Shown: positions 10,416-21,565 of the stretch, piece by piece
Layout: each line of letters opens with the position of its first letter
Numbering within the stretch: the first letter of the stretch is position 1
Origin: Saturnia japonica
Taxonomy: Eukaryota > Arthropoda > Insecta > Lepidoptera > Saturniidae
Direction: 5' to 3'
Length of the DNA stretch: 64,000 nucleotides
NCBI GenBank assembly: GCA_033032175.1
Contig: CM065309.1
Coordinates: forward strand, 10,726,001 to 10,790,000
Made by a program: the position numbers and the translations under genes
The notes under the pieces: generated by a model
Database searches by the model: none
Told to the model about the DNA's origin: nothing
What the model saw: the letters and a program-made list of their open reading frames with translations, nothing else

Positions 10416-11040
10416 TCTCGCTGCAGCCACAACCACTTCCTCTTTCTCCACAGTGTCGTCGAGACCGACCAACCTTAGGTCCACCTTTTTCGTGGGCCTC
10501 GTCGACGTCTTCCAGGGCCCTCTTTAATTTGATGGCGAGTGCATCCGCCCGTTACCCAGCGAGGATACCAGGGATTTTGATAACCCGGGAGCCCGTGGCG
10601 GATTCCCGGGTTGTCAGCTTCAAGATCCCTAGCTCCGGCAGATCTATGCTTTCCCTCGCTTTTACCAGGGCCGTCGTATATGTCATCCCCCTCCTCAACG
10701 CCTCAGGCTGTAATGTTACCACCACTGCTGCCGATTTAGTAGGCGAGGGGAGCTTTACCTTCGGCTTGGCTGCAGTATTTTTCTCCGGCGCAGAGGTGCC
10801 CGCCCTCATAACTGCCGTCTGGGCTGCGACTGCCTTCTTTGGCCGACGCCGGACCACCGTTGTCCACGCTGCCTCAGCCCCAATCGAGGCTGGGAGTGGT
10901 GCCCACTCCATGCCAAGTGGCTGCGGGCCAGTTGTGGATGATGCCGCCATCGAATCACCGACCTGTCGGGCCCTCTGGGCCGACACAGGCGTGACAGATC
11001 TGGTCCGAAGTGACCCAGACCTGGTAGTTCCGGAGTTTAC
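10396..11040 (-). pseudogene. R1-clade ORF1 (gag-like), upstream part
   Basis: Minus-strand frames encode the mid-gag region of an R1-clade ORF1: AAWTTVVRRRPKKA, then TYTTALVKARESIDLPELGI, then ESATGSRVIKIPGI, and after a shift near 10552-10560, GLDDTVEKEEVVVAAA. The last frame runs into the 20-bp repeat and continues, in the same frame, at 5191 and below. The 5' end at 11040 is truncated within ORF1 and joined to the block starting at 11041. The plus-strand open frame here is a shadow. Confidence 0.8.
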
Positions 11041-11232
11041 ATATGTCGGAGTAAAAGGGCCATCTATGATCACAATAACACAACTTCCGCTTAATGACAT
11101 TGTTTGTAGTCAAAAATGTTTGTAACGTGTCGGCGCTCCGAAGGCAGTCTAAAAACAAATGTTTTATATCTACCGCTACCTCCAACTTCCCGTACCCGTT
11201 CGCGCTCGCGCTATATAAACGGAGGAATGACG
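11041..11232. other. Start of duplicated block B
   Basis: Matches 6547-6739 closely, up to the LINE B target-site duplication. It includes the sequence TATATAAACGGAGGAATGACG. No gene. Confidence 0.6.
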
Positions 11233-11246
11233 TGATGCCACACATT
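11233..11246. repeat. 14-bp target-site duplication, left copy, LINE B
   Basis: TGATGCCACACATT, one mismatch from the right copy at 12452-12465. Confidence 0.75.
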
Positions 11247-11247
11247 C

Positions 11248-11520
11248 AAACGTAGAGTCTATCACGCCGTGACCACTCTCGGGGAGTGGTTTAACGACTG
11301 GCGAATAGCAGTTAATCCCTCGAAGAGCGCCACGATGCTCTTCGACGCACATTCCTCACGGTTGCCGAGGAGGCTCAAACCTCTTGAACTCTTCGGTAAT
11401 CCGATTCCCTGGGTAAAGGAGACCAAATATCTGGGCGTAACCCTAGATAGTAGGCTCTCCTTTAGACCACATGTCCGTATGATTATACAGGAACAGGAAC
11501 AGGGCTGCCTGAGTCCTGAG
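11248..11520 (+). pseudogene. Jockey-type reverse transcriptase fragment (copy B)
   Basis: Reads TTLGEWFNDWRIAVNPSK, keeping the Trp usual in this motif where copy A has Gly, then WVKETKYLGVTLDSRLSF. An insertion near 11486-11500 changes the frame after HVRM compared with copy A, so the downstream open frame to 11649 is not homologous protein. Confidence 0.75.
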
Positions 11521-11851
11521 CCGTTTGCATCCTCTGTTATGTTCGGTAAGCAAACTCTGCAAGGCATAAACGCCGGCCGTGTAACATTTTCACCCACCTG
11601 GACGATGGCGTCGAAAAAGCAAATATGTATTATTCATCCGTCTCTCTAAACAGAGCGTGCCAGCGCCCACGCCCGCGTGACCACCGTTCTCTCCTCAGAG
11701 GACGGGTGGTCAACTTCGCTCCCGCACACCCCCCACGTACACCCTCTCCAGCGGTAACCCAAGCCTAGGTCCGTTCCTCGGCGTGAAGCCCTTAAGGTCA
11801 GGCAACCGCCCGCGCGATACAAGTGACACTATACGTGCAAAACTTAGCTAC

Positions 11852-12215
11852 CCATCACACAGGTACATGGGTTCTGTAAGGGACCTTTTTTTTCTTTTTT
11901 TGCGCTAGTTAGGTCACACAGGTACACGAGTTCTGTAAGGGGCCTTTTTTTGCGCTAGTTAGATCACACAGGTACATGAGTTCTGTAAGGGACCTTTTTT
12001 TCTTTTTTTGCGCTAGTTAGTTTTGCGCAAGTTAGATCACACAGACAGGTACATGAGTTCTGTAAGGGACCTTTTTTCTTTTTTTTGCGCTAGTTAGATT
12101 ACAAAGGTACATGAGTTCTGTAAGGAACCTTTTTGTCTTTTTTTGCGCTAGTTAGATACCACAGGTACATGAGTTCTGTAAGGGACCTTTTTTTATTTTT
12201 TTGCGCTAGTTAGTG
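11852..12215 (+). repeat. Minisatellite, 6 units
   Basis: Same unit as 7345-8110. I count six GGTACA(T/C)G(A/G)GTTCTGTAAGG cores, with unit-specific changes (for example an extra ACAG before one core). Confidence 0.9.
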
Positions 12216-12451
12216 TTGAAATACTTTCAAAACACTAAATACACATACAGGAGGAAGGGAACATGTCTACGCGTATATATTAGTTAGCTCGAATCGTAGG
12301 AGTAGGTATTCACTTAGATCGCCCGCCCGAGCCGACAACTTTCGCGGTGAGTGCCTTCTGCGCTCGCCCTCAAGTTCGGTGTTGCTGTAAAAGCCGCAGT
12401 GACTTCAGGGTCCCCAAGGTTAACTGTATAGTCAGATCTAAAAAAAAAAAC

Positions 12452-12465
12452 TGATGCCACACACT
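12452..12465. repeat. 14-bp target-site duplication, right copy, LINE B
   Basis: TGATGCCACACACT directly after the poly(A) and one extra C. Confidence 0.75.
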
Positions 12466-13250
12466 TTATTATTCAACGTCGTACAGTTCGGATGCGCTCT
12501 GAAGATAACTGTGATCAGTTTATCATTCAAATGTGCCGTCGTAGTTCACGTGCCACCCTAGTTCGTGTGTCGCCGTAGTTCTGGGACAGCCCTGGTTTAT
12601 ACGCCGCCCTAGTACAAAAGACCGCGCTAAAGTCTGTATCATGGTATCCAATACTAGTCTGAAGTAAAAGTTAATAACGTTACGGACGTTTTTTACTTTT
12701 TGCCGACTAAGGTACCCCGCCGCAACGCCCCTTATGGAACTTCGTTCCAAACTGGCATGAATAATGTAGGTACTAGTACAGAACCAGAACGCATTTGCGG
12801 TGGGTTCTCGAAGGTGATTCGAATAGTCTTTTCTGACTGCAAAAGCAAATAATTGCTTCTGTGCTGATACGGCCTGATCGATGGTACTTGCTTTACGCTA
12901 GCTTGATTGCTCTCATAGAGAGGGTTTCTCGTGGAAGATATATAGAGTTTAGAGTTTTTTAGAGACGCTGCAAATATACTCGGGGTTGGGCTCGTTTGCT
13001 TTGTTCTCATGAGCACCTTCCATTACACATGATGACGAGGGTCTGAAGCTGGAGTCGGAAGATTGCCAATGGAACTCCATGATGGGCGTGGCAAATATAC
13101 TCGGGGTTGGGCTCGTTTGCTTTGTTGTTATTAGAAGCTTCCATTATACATGATGACGAGAGTATGAAGATGGAACCGGGAGATTACCACTAGAACTTCT
13201 TGATGGCAAATACCGGATTAATTTTTCATTCAATTTTTTTTTTCGTTAGA
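12466..13250. other. Duplicated non-coding block between LINE B and hAT B
   Basis: Copy of 8359-9143, with no supported gene. It carries the same ~120-bp internal tandem duplication at about 12968-13208. Confidence 0.5.
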
Positions 13251-13258
13251 CGCTAGTC

Positions 13259-15974
13259 CAATGGTCCCCAAACTTTTTCGTCTCGTGGACCCCTTTCCAA
13301 TTTCTACTGCACTATGTGGACCACTTACCTTTTGAATATTATATTTTTACAAAATCATCAAATTCAAACCTGTTTTTGGTATGTGAAATTGTTCTTAATT
13401 TGACTTTGGTAGGTTATACTAAGTGAAAAACTTAAAAAAAACATATATTAACTTTCTATATTTATTAAGGAATTCAAATCAAATGAAATTTTTTCTTACA
13501 AATAAATAATCTCAATGCGAGGGATGCACGATGCTTCGATATCAAATTTTCTACATTTGGTTGCAATTTAGTTAGATTTAATCTTAAATCCCCTCGCTCA
13601 GTGATTTCTAATCTATTTCTTTTTTTTGATAGAAGATTGAAAACGGCATTGAAGCCCCTTTCGACGAGGTATGAAGAAGGAAATGCCACTAAAAACTATC
13701 TCGCAATAGTCCATAATGCGGGATATGTAACGGGTATGTCCTTCTGAAGCCAAAATTTTTGATATCCTTTTCCGGACTCCACTTTAAGTTCTTCATTAGT
13801 GCCAATTTCGACCAGTTATTCTTGAATTATAACATTCGATTCTTCAATTTCACCGTATGGATTGATAATCCATGGTGGTATATTCATAGTCAAGATATCT
13901 TCAAACCTAATTTCAAAGTCTTTGTGAAGGGCATGTAAATGTTCAACATAGGATAAAACATCATCATCTTGACAGCTTGTTTGTGACAAATTTGGAAACT
14001 GGAAAAATTCTCTCCGTCCAATGTTTTGCCTCATTAGTTTAATTCTGAGAAGGAAAGCTGAAATAATGGACTTGGTCCTTATCAAATTTAGACTGTCGCC
14101 TTGCAACTGCAGGTTAACCTCATTGAATTTACTAAACAAATCTGTTAAATAGGCAATGTCTGGCTTCCACTTCATTAAATTATCTTTCAAAATTGGATCT
14201 ATAAAATCCAAAAACTCCAAAACTGTCTCAAACAGTGAAAAAAATCTCGCCAAATATAAGCCTTTTGACAACCAACGAACTTCGGTGTGCAGGAGTAATC
14301 TATGAAAATTTTCATAATTTTCTTCACACAACTGCACAAATAGTCTAGAATTTAAGGCGTTGCTCCGAATTTTGATTACTGCGTTGATGACAAATTGAAG
14401 AGATTGATGCAATCTACCACTCAGACTTTTAGCAACTAAATGATGCCGAGGGATTACGCAGTGTATAGCATACACCTCGGGCACATTTTGATTTAAATAG
14501 CTGATAAATCCTCGATAACGCCCAAACATTGCAGGTGCTCCATCTGTTGCCACAGATATTATATTTCATAAAGGGATTGCTTTTTCTGCGAAATAATCCC
14601 TCAAATCATTAAATATTAATTCGCCTTTAGTATCCGTTATCAAATTTCTGGCAAACAGAAGTTCTTCATGAATTTTCTGGTCCATTATAAAACGAACATA
14701 TGCCAATAATAACGATTCGTTATTAGGCAAGGTGGATTCGTCCAGTTGTATAGAAAAATGAGTCGTTTTTAAATGTTTACATAAGAACACTTCAACTTCA
14801 TTTCCCATTTCATCTATACGTCTTTGAACCGTATTGGCGCTCAAAGGAATTTTCTTTATAATATCATAGGTCGGTTTGTGTAACACAGTTTTGAAAACCT
14901 CTTCAATAGCTGGCAGGATTAATTTTTCTCCGATAGTATATGACTTTCCACACTTTGCTATTAAGAGTGCGATATTATAAGATGCCCTCAAACCATCATC
15001 GCTTTTTTGTGAAGTTGAAGCAAACATATAATCCACCGTTGGTCTCTTCTGAACTATTTCCTTAATTTTTTGAAAATATTTCAAATCTTTACCCGATTTC
15101 TCAGGATGACAACTTTTCAAATGACCCTCCAACTTGGAGCGTTTGATAGAGTCATTACTTAAAATTCTGTTACATAGAAGGCACATAGGCAATCGTTTGT
15201 CAGAGGTTGATGGAATGAAGCCAAACTTCAAATAATCAACACTGTATTGTCGACATTTTTTTTTGAATCAGCCATTTTTGGATTATTAGTAGCAGTTATC
15301 TGGGGAAAAATTAAAAATTCCACTAATATAATATGATAAGACATAATAACATACGTATTTTTGGAAATATTCGCGAATTGAACAAGTCTGCACAAGTTCA
15401 ATTGAAGCAAGTCCTAACAAGCATTACTAGGGCGAGCCAGAAAGCAATATATACGAATACCTATATCAAATTTGCAGGTTCTTACAAGTTCAAGTGTTCC
15501 GGCCACTAAGTGAATAGCTTGCCAAATGAAATTTAATGTGTACTCGGGTATTGTAAATAGAAAAATTGTCTACATTGGAATTTATAATAATTCAACGCTT
15601 TCATTCAGATTTAATTTCAACAAAAGCACCTATAAAAATAATTACAAGGTCATCTTATAATCGATATGAAATTCTCTGTATATAGCTCCATATGTTTATG
15701 AAATTCTATAAATATTTACCTTTTAGAATTATTACCTATATGTTTATTGTAAAAAAGCATTATGTAAGTACAAACACATTATCATTATTATTTATAGGAA
15801 GTTAAAATTTTCGTCTCGACTTGCTTATTCATTCATTATTGTCGACCCCATTTGCAGCTTGCGGACCCCCATTTGCAGCTCGTGCACCCCCAGATTTTGT
15901 TTTCGCTGCCGTGGACTCCTTGAAGTTCGATATGGACCCCCAGGAGTCCATATGGACCACTTTGGGGACCTATG
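13259..15974 (-). mobile_element. hAT transposon, full-length copy (B)
   Basis: Termini are CAATGGTCCCCAAAC at 13259 and, inverted, CATAGGTCCCCAAAG ending at 15974. They are followed by subterminal TGGACCCC repeats near both ends. Flanking 8-bp duplications are CGCTAGTC (13251-13258) and CGCTAGAC (15975-15982). The left flank of truncated copy A has the exact CGCTAGAC form. TIR sequence and 8-bp duplication are diagnostic of hAT elements. The transposase is on the minus strand and is broken. Confidence 0.9.
13480..15275 (-). pseudogene. hAT transposase, Buster/ZBED-like (copy B)
   Basis: The probable start ATG is at 15275-15273 (MADSKK). A nine-A run directly after it puts the BED finger out of frame by one base. 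The BED finger reads CLLCNRILS and then HLKSCHPEK. Next come ASYNIALLIAKCGKSYTIGE, the catalytic-region blocks IQLDESTLP and VATDGAPAM, and the C-terminal dimerisation block FPSSYLVERGFNAVF. In-frame stops occur at about 14564 (TGA between IPL and NII) and after SNVIIQE at about 13815. The family cuts and pastes DNA with a DDE triad. This copy could be mobilised only by enzyme supplied from elsewhere. Confidence 0.85.
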
Positions 15975-15982
15975 CGCTAGAC
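15975..15982. repeat. 8-bp target-site duplication of hAT B (right)
   Basis: CGCTAGAC, matching 9144-9151 exactly and 13251-13258 with one mismatch. Confidence 0.8.
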
Positions 15983-16625
15983 CATTAGGAAACTACCTGC
16001 CTCTCATTGTCTGTCTTACCTCTCAATGAAATAAAAACTGTATTCAAATTGTCGTTAAAACTATAAAAGTAAGATAAACTCTAAATTTACTAAGCAACGA
16101 AATCACGTAAAATGGTGAAAAAATAATTAACTTTTATTTGTATGAAAACAGAACACAATCGAAAAGGTTCTATTTTTAAAATCGTCCAGTGTATTTCCGA
16201 GCATGAAAAATATTGTATAATCTATTTTCCCAGGAAAAATAATCAATGATTAAAAATTGCTGTTCCTGTAAATGATGTGTGTTGCTTAGACTTTTATCAG
16301 CATAATATATTGAATGGATACTGATTTTAAAAAGCCTTTGTTCTAAAATCTGTCTAAAAAGTATAAAATAAAGTTTTAATATACATATTTTTAAACAAGC
16401 TCTTAATTACAAATTATCGAACTAAAACGTTAAATATATTATTTAATTATTAAAGGTACAGGAGAACCTAATCTTTGGTCGCAGATCAAAGTTGCAGGCC
16501 ATACCTACATTTAATACTAAATGAAATTGATATAAACTTTGAAATATATGGAACACTTTTTAAATTTTTTATTCACGAGTATTTATTAAGTACATTGTAT
16601 TCTCGTATATTATCAAAAATATTAA
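15983..16625. other. AT-rich intergenic sequence
   Basis: I see no gene, no clear repeat and no RNA gene here. Confidence 0.5.
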
Positions 16626-17180
16626 AAGAGGTCAGTCGACGAATCAAACTCGGCTGGGCAGCGTTCGGGAAACTGCGCGACGTCTTCTCGTCCAAAATAC
16701 CTCAGTGCCTCAAGACGAAAGTCTGACCAATGTGTGTTGCCAGTGATGACATACGGCACAGAGACGTGGTCGCTCACTGTGGGCCTCATAAGAAAGCTCA
16801 AGGTCGCTCAGCGAGCTATGGAGAGGGCTATGCTTGGTGTTTCTCTACGAGATCGAATCAGAAATGAGGAGATCCGTAGACAAACTAAGGTAACCGACAT
16901 AGCCAAAAGGATTAGCAAGTTGAAATGGCAGTGGGCGGGGCACATAGTTCGGAGAACTGACGGCCGTTGGGGCAGAAAGATTCTCGAGTGGAGACCACGC
17001 ACCGGAAATCGCAGCGTAGGACGGCCCCCCACTAGATGGAAAGACGACATAATAAAGGTCGCTGGGAGCCGTTGGGATGCAGGCCGCACAAGATCGGTCG
17101 CTCTAGAGATCTATGGGGAGGCCTATGTTCAGCAGTGGACGTCCTGCGGCTGAAATGATGATGATGATGATGTATACCTA
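16626..17180 (+). pseudogene. RTE-type LINE, reverse transcriptase C-terminus and 3' end
   Basis: The frame reads RIKLGWAAFGKL, CLKTKV, a stop (TGA at about 16723), then VLPVMTYGTETWSL. It continues with QRAMERAMLGVSLRDRIRN, WQWAGHIVRR and GRPPTRWKDDI, and stops after SCG near 17150. This order is the classic C-terminus of endonuclease-reverse transcriptases of the RTE group in insects. The (TGATGA) repeat at 17156-17173 is the usual 3' tail of such elements. It is 5'-truncated and has one in-frame stop. Confidence 0.85.
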
Positions 17181-17409
17181 AACTTTGACCATCTTCTGCC
17201 ATCGTTTTTTTTCTTCTGATAGGTACATTGAAATGATCCTTGTACAAAATTTAGTTGACTAGCATAAAAAAAGACAATTTAATTCATTTTTTTTTCCATT
17301 GTTTCTTAGTACATATTTAACATTGCATGCCCATCAAGCGACGACAACGGAAAATAAAGATCATTTATGTGTTCCGTAGCTTGCTTAATTTGGTTATTTG
17401 ACTAACTGA

Positions 17410-17970
17410 AAAAACCGGCCAAGTGCGAGTCGGACTCGCGCACCGAGGGTTTCGTAATTATACAGCCACATTCACCATAATAATTAGGTAACATTAGCAC
17501 CGGACAATTCTAAGAGAAATATGAACTCTATTGAAGGACAAACTAAACTTTTCCGTTGGGAATCTGTTGTCCATATACATCGACATATGCCATGGTCATT
17601 TTACCAACTGCAAATACGTTTACAATGTGTTTTGTACACAATAACAACAAATTTACGGTTTTCGGATTTTTTCGTTTCTTTACTTGTGCTATAAGACCTA
17701 GCTTTCTGCCAAATTTCATGTTTCTAGATCAACTGGAAGTACCCTATAGGATTTATTCCTTTTGGATGTTAAAATATGCGGTATAAACGTACGTATCTTT
17801 TTTCACAACACCAAGGGATTGCAAGTCCTGAGTATTTGATATTAATTTCAACTTGATACCGCCAGGCACTCCCGGGAAAAATGGTCTTGACAGACAGACG
17901 GACGGACGCACAACGAAGTAATCCTATAAGGGTTCCTTTTTTTCCTTTTAAGTTACGGAACCCTAAAAAG
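17410..17970. repeat. Interspersed repeat of a type common in Lepidoptera
   Basis: Begins with AAAACCGGCCAAGTGCGAGT and a GGACTCGCGCACCGAGGGTT stretch. It ends with CAGACAGACGGACGGACGCA, CCTATAAGGGTTCC and AAGTTACGGAACCCT. The start and end are partly complementary (AGGGTTtCGTAAt against AGGGTTCCGTAACT). I recognise the motif as widespread in moth and butterfly genomes but cannot assign its class safely. No coding frame. Confidence 0.6.
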
Positions 17971-18397
17971 AGGCATTCGCGCAAATCTTTATTGCAAACA
18001 TAAAAAGCAAACTATGCACCTAATTTCTTTTGGAAATAAACTATCGATTAATCAATAGTACAACTGGTAATCAATACTTAATCGATATTTTACAACACTA
18101 ATTCCTAAGACAGTTTCCTTGTATCTTGTATGGTATCAGATTCCACCATACTGCCCTAGTAAAAAAAAAAACACTCTGTATTAGATGTATATTGTATTAA
18201 AAATTAAAATAATAAAAAAATTATGTTTAGGTACCTGAAAACCAACATATACAATAAGAAGTATTTTTAATTAAAATATACACTATTATAACTTCTAATT
18301 TATTCGCAGTGTATTTGCGAAAAAAAGACAGTCGCTGGCTTCCGTCAATTCGGCAAAGGTGAACCCGCTTGGCGGGTCACTGGCACTGAATGGATTA
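17971..18397. other. Intergenic, no gene seen
   Basis: AT-rich sequence. The segment at 18330-18395 is richer in GC (CCCGCTTGGCGGGTC hairpin) and adjoins a SINE fragment. It may belong to the SINE insertion. Confidence 0.4.
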
Positions 18398-18475
18398 AGT
18401 GACTATGTGGCTCAAGATGGTAGCACGCTAAGCCTAGTGGAAGACTGTCTCTCAAGTGCAGATACCGAACCACTA
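18398..18475 (-). repeat. tRNA-derived SINE, tail fragment (copy 1)
   Basis: Shares GTGGCTCAAGATGGTAGCAC, GCTAAGCCTA and CTCTCAAGTGCAG with the copies at 33195, 37715, 56975 and 63190. The tRNA-like head is absent. Confidence 0.65.
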
Positions 18476-19071
18476 GTAGTTTAGTAGTAACATTAAGATA
18501 ATATACTTATTTTAAGTAGACATGTACTGTTACTTAATAGCGTCTTTTTAAATTAAATGTCGCAGATAAGAATAATAATTAGGAGACAGTGCTTTTTTCT
18601 GAGAATTAACTATGTTTTAATTGTCGCCTTCATACTATAAAGCTTACTTAAAATACACATTTAGAGACACTTACAATTTTTCATAACACACTGTGTATAC
18701 TACATTAACAGTGAAAAAAGTTATAAATTATTTAACGTGTTTGACTTACTTTTCATTATGTCTTCAAACAAACATTTTCATTTTTAAAGTCTCAAATAAA
18801 TACAAACTATTCATCATCTATTAACGTATTCAGTTAATACTTACTATACTACTTGCTGGTTGGCAGGAAGTGACAGTTGTCTCCGACTGGTCGCGACCAC
18901 TTTACAATAGGTATAATATGTGCCATTATGACTCTCTTTTTAGTTTGTCGAGTTTCGGGGGTCAGTGTATAGTCCAACAGTCAAAAAGCTGGCAGGTCGG
19001 TGTGATAAATATGATCGGCAATGATCGGCTGATACTTCTGTGGTCGCCGTTGTTTTATGGATTGTAATGTG
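18476..19071. other. Intergenic, no gene seen
   Basis: AT-rich sequence with only short random open frames. Confidence 0.4.
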
Positions 19072-19305
19072 ATCACGGGCGCCGGCAGCAGGGTGTAAGG
19101 AGGTAAACTTGCACCCACTATCGGGAAAGAAAATACATACAAAAGATTGAGAATAAAAAAAAAGTTATTGGTTGTATAAAAACTTAAGGCGTCTAAATTT
19201 GTACAATACATGTATAATTATCTAAAAATAATATTTTATTAATTAATAGTATAGTATGTAGATGCTGATGCACCCCCTTGAAAGAAATCCTGGCGCCGCC
19301 GATGA
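19072..19305. repeat. MITE-like element with GC-rich ends
   Basis: The left edge CGGGCGCCGGCAGC and the right edge TCCTGGCGCCGCCGATGA form an imperfect inverted repeat around an AT-rich centre. The GGCGCC(G)GC(A)G type of end occurs in hAT-derived MITEs. I could not define a convincing target-site duplication. Confidence 0.45.
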
Positions 19306-19779
19306 CTGTGCTTAACATTCAGATGTCGCAGACAACAGTGCCGTTGATTTTCCGTGTTAGAATTATAAAGAAATCAAAATTTAAACGGTGATAGACATTT
19401 ATGGTCATTATAAATCATATCGACGGTGAAGTGCCAATACCTCCTAAATACCAAAATCATTATTTTACACAAAAAGAAAAAAAAAACATTTAATTTTTTG
19501 GCACATTTAAATTTGATGATTGTATTTATTTATTGTAAATATATATACAGTATGGCCTAAAGAGAAATGCTTATTTGAAAATTCAAGGAATCACTGATAA
19601 TTTTGTTGAATTTGTATTTATTACAATTTTAAAGATAGTTAAATGATTTTTTTTTTAATTACATCGTCTAAATAATGTCCTTAACGATTACATCATTCTT
19701 CCAATCTGGCATCAACATTTTGGAAAACTTTCTTTAGAATTTTCCTTGAAATGGATTCCATTTCATGCCGAATATTTAG

Positions 19780-21170
19780 CTTTAGTGGACAAGTTGATTG
19801 TAAAATTTATTGTTGAAACAATGTCACTAATATCAATAGTACAGTAGATAGCTGATATACATTCAGACCACGACCTAAAACTATCAAAAATTGTTAAAAC
19901 AGTTACAGATAATGGTTCAAATATAGTTAAGGCTTTTGATGTATTTGAGAAGTCTGATTCAGAGACAGTTCAAAATGAACATGTTTCGCATGCTTATGAA
20001 GATGATCTTGAAGAAACATCACACGATGAAGGTAATGAAGATGATGATTCACTGCTAGTACTATAAGCTTCCCAGATGCTTCACCAGACTCAGAAAGTGA
20101 TTGCGTACTGCCCGGTCATGAAAGATGCGCTACTCAAACTTTGCATTTGATTGCCAGTACAGATTTCAAACAAGCAAGATTGAAAAATACTTTTTTATAA
20201 GAAATTGTATGACGCGGCCTTAGCAAAGTGCCAAGCACTGTAGAATTTATGTTCTACATCACCAAAAGCATGTGAAACATATTTGGATATGACAGGAAAG
20301 TCACCAACTTTTCCATGCGCAACTCGATGAAACTCTTATTATAATCCCATACAAGATATTTTAGATGTGCAGAAAAGTCTTAGTGAAACTATGAAAATGT
20401 TAAAAATACCTTAGTTGAAGGAAAATGAATTTCACTTTATAAGTGAATATGTAGACTGTTCAAAGCCAATAGCAGAAGTTATTCAAAGCCTGCAAGGAGA
20501 AAAAGACACTTATTATGGATGTCTGTTACCTGAGCTAATAAGAATTCAGTATATAAACAAATGTCTTAGGATGGAAAATCTAAAATACTGCAGCTCTCTG
20601 CTAGATGTCATTGAAGAAAATCTAAATAGACGTTTTAAAAAGTTTTTGCAGTTAGAGTCTGCAGCAAATGATGCAATATTAGCCTCAGTGTCACATCCGT
20701 TCTTTAAATTGAAATGGGTACCAAAAGCGCGGAAACAATATGTAAAAGAACTTATCCTATCTGAAACACGAAATATTAATCGATCTGAAAAACAAAAATC
20801 GGAGGCTTTAGACAATATTGAAGGTGATATAAAAAACGTCTAAAGATGAATCTTATTACATGTTTTTAGAGGATTCCGATTCCTCTATTGCAAGTGGCGA
20901 AAACACAGGGTCCGCTTGCAACACTGCTGACTTAGAAACACTCCAATATCTAAATAATAAAGATACCAACTTAAAAATCTTAAATGCTTATCCTACAATA
21001 AAAAATAATATTTTTCAAATATAACACCTGTTTGCCAAGTTCTGCCCTTGTGAGCGACTGTTTTCTTTTGGGGGTATGATTATGAGTCCCCATCGAAGAA
21101 AAATGAGTGATAAAATGTTTGAAGAACTGGTTTTACTTAAATCTCAATTAAAACATTAAAAATATAATAT
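19780..21170 (+). pseudogene. hAT transposase relic (ZBED type), nested
   Basis: Plus-strand pieces include VTDNGSNIVKAFDVFEKSD (catalytic-domain region), then after stops the longest open piece 20415-20843 with LQLESAANDAILASVSHPFF and LKWVPKARKQYVKEL. The C-terminal dimerisation block CERLFSFGGMIMSPHRRKMS then leads into KMFEELVLLKSQLKH and a stop at about 21158. Multiple stops and frame changes make it dead. The family differs from the Buster-like hAT at 13259-15974. Confidence 0.8.
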
Positions 21171-21264
21171 TTTGTCTTGTCACATCACATGATCAATGCG
21201 ATCTATTCGTAAATAATTCATGTAAAAAAAATCTATTTAATAAAATGTTTTCTTACAAAAGTAT

Positions 21265-21395
21265 TTTATCTTTAAAAAGTATTTGAAAGATACGTATTTT
21301 GTATCTAGTATTTCAGATACCATTCCAGAAAGTATTTTGTATGTGGTATCTGAGATACTTAATTTAAAAGTATCTTGGATTTTGTATTTCAGATT
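21265..21395 (+). repeat. Subterminal repeats of the nested hAT relic
   Basis: GTATTT, GTATCT and AGATAC motifs recur many times in both orientations just 3' of the transposase relic. This is the usual look of hAT subterminal transposase-binding repeats, and it probably marks the right end of that element. Confidence 0.5.
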
Positions 21396-21565
21396 TTCAA
21401 TTAATTGTTATAGATTAAAGATATTTAGAAGGTAATGGCTTTAACGAAACACCAATATTTTTATCAGTTTAATAATCAAACTGTTATCACTTGTAAGGTA
21501 AACAGACATAAAACTGGTGGCAATCTTCTGGTTATACTTTTTTTAATTGCTGGAGATAATTAAAT

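Larger units (their letters stand above)
11247..12451 (+). mobile_element. Jockey-type LINE with minisatellite 3' UTR (copy B)
   Basis: Same insertion as copy A, with the same start point and the same duplications at the ends, so it arose by duplication of the block rather than by a new insertion. It differs by substitutions and by a much shorter tandem array. It ends with AACTGTATAGTC and an A run at 12440-12450. Confidence 0.85.

Noticed and set aside
10529..11125. Plus-strand open frame of 198 codons
   Set aside because: It is the shadow of the R1 ORF1 frame on the minus strand and crosses the boundary to unrelated sequence at 11041.
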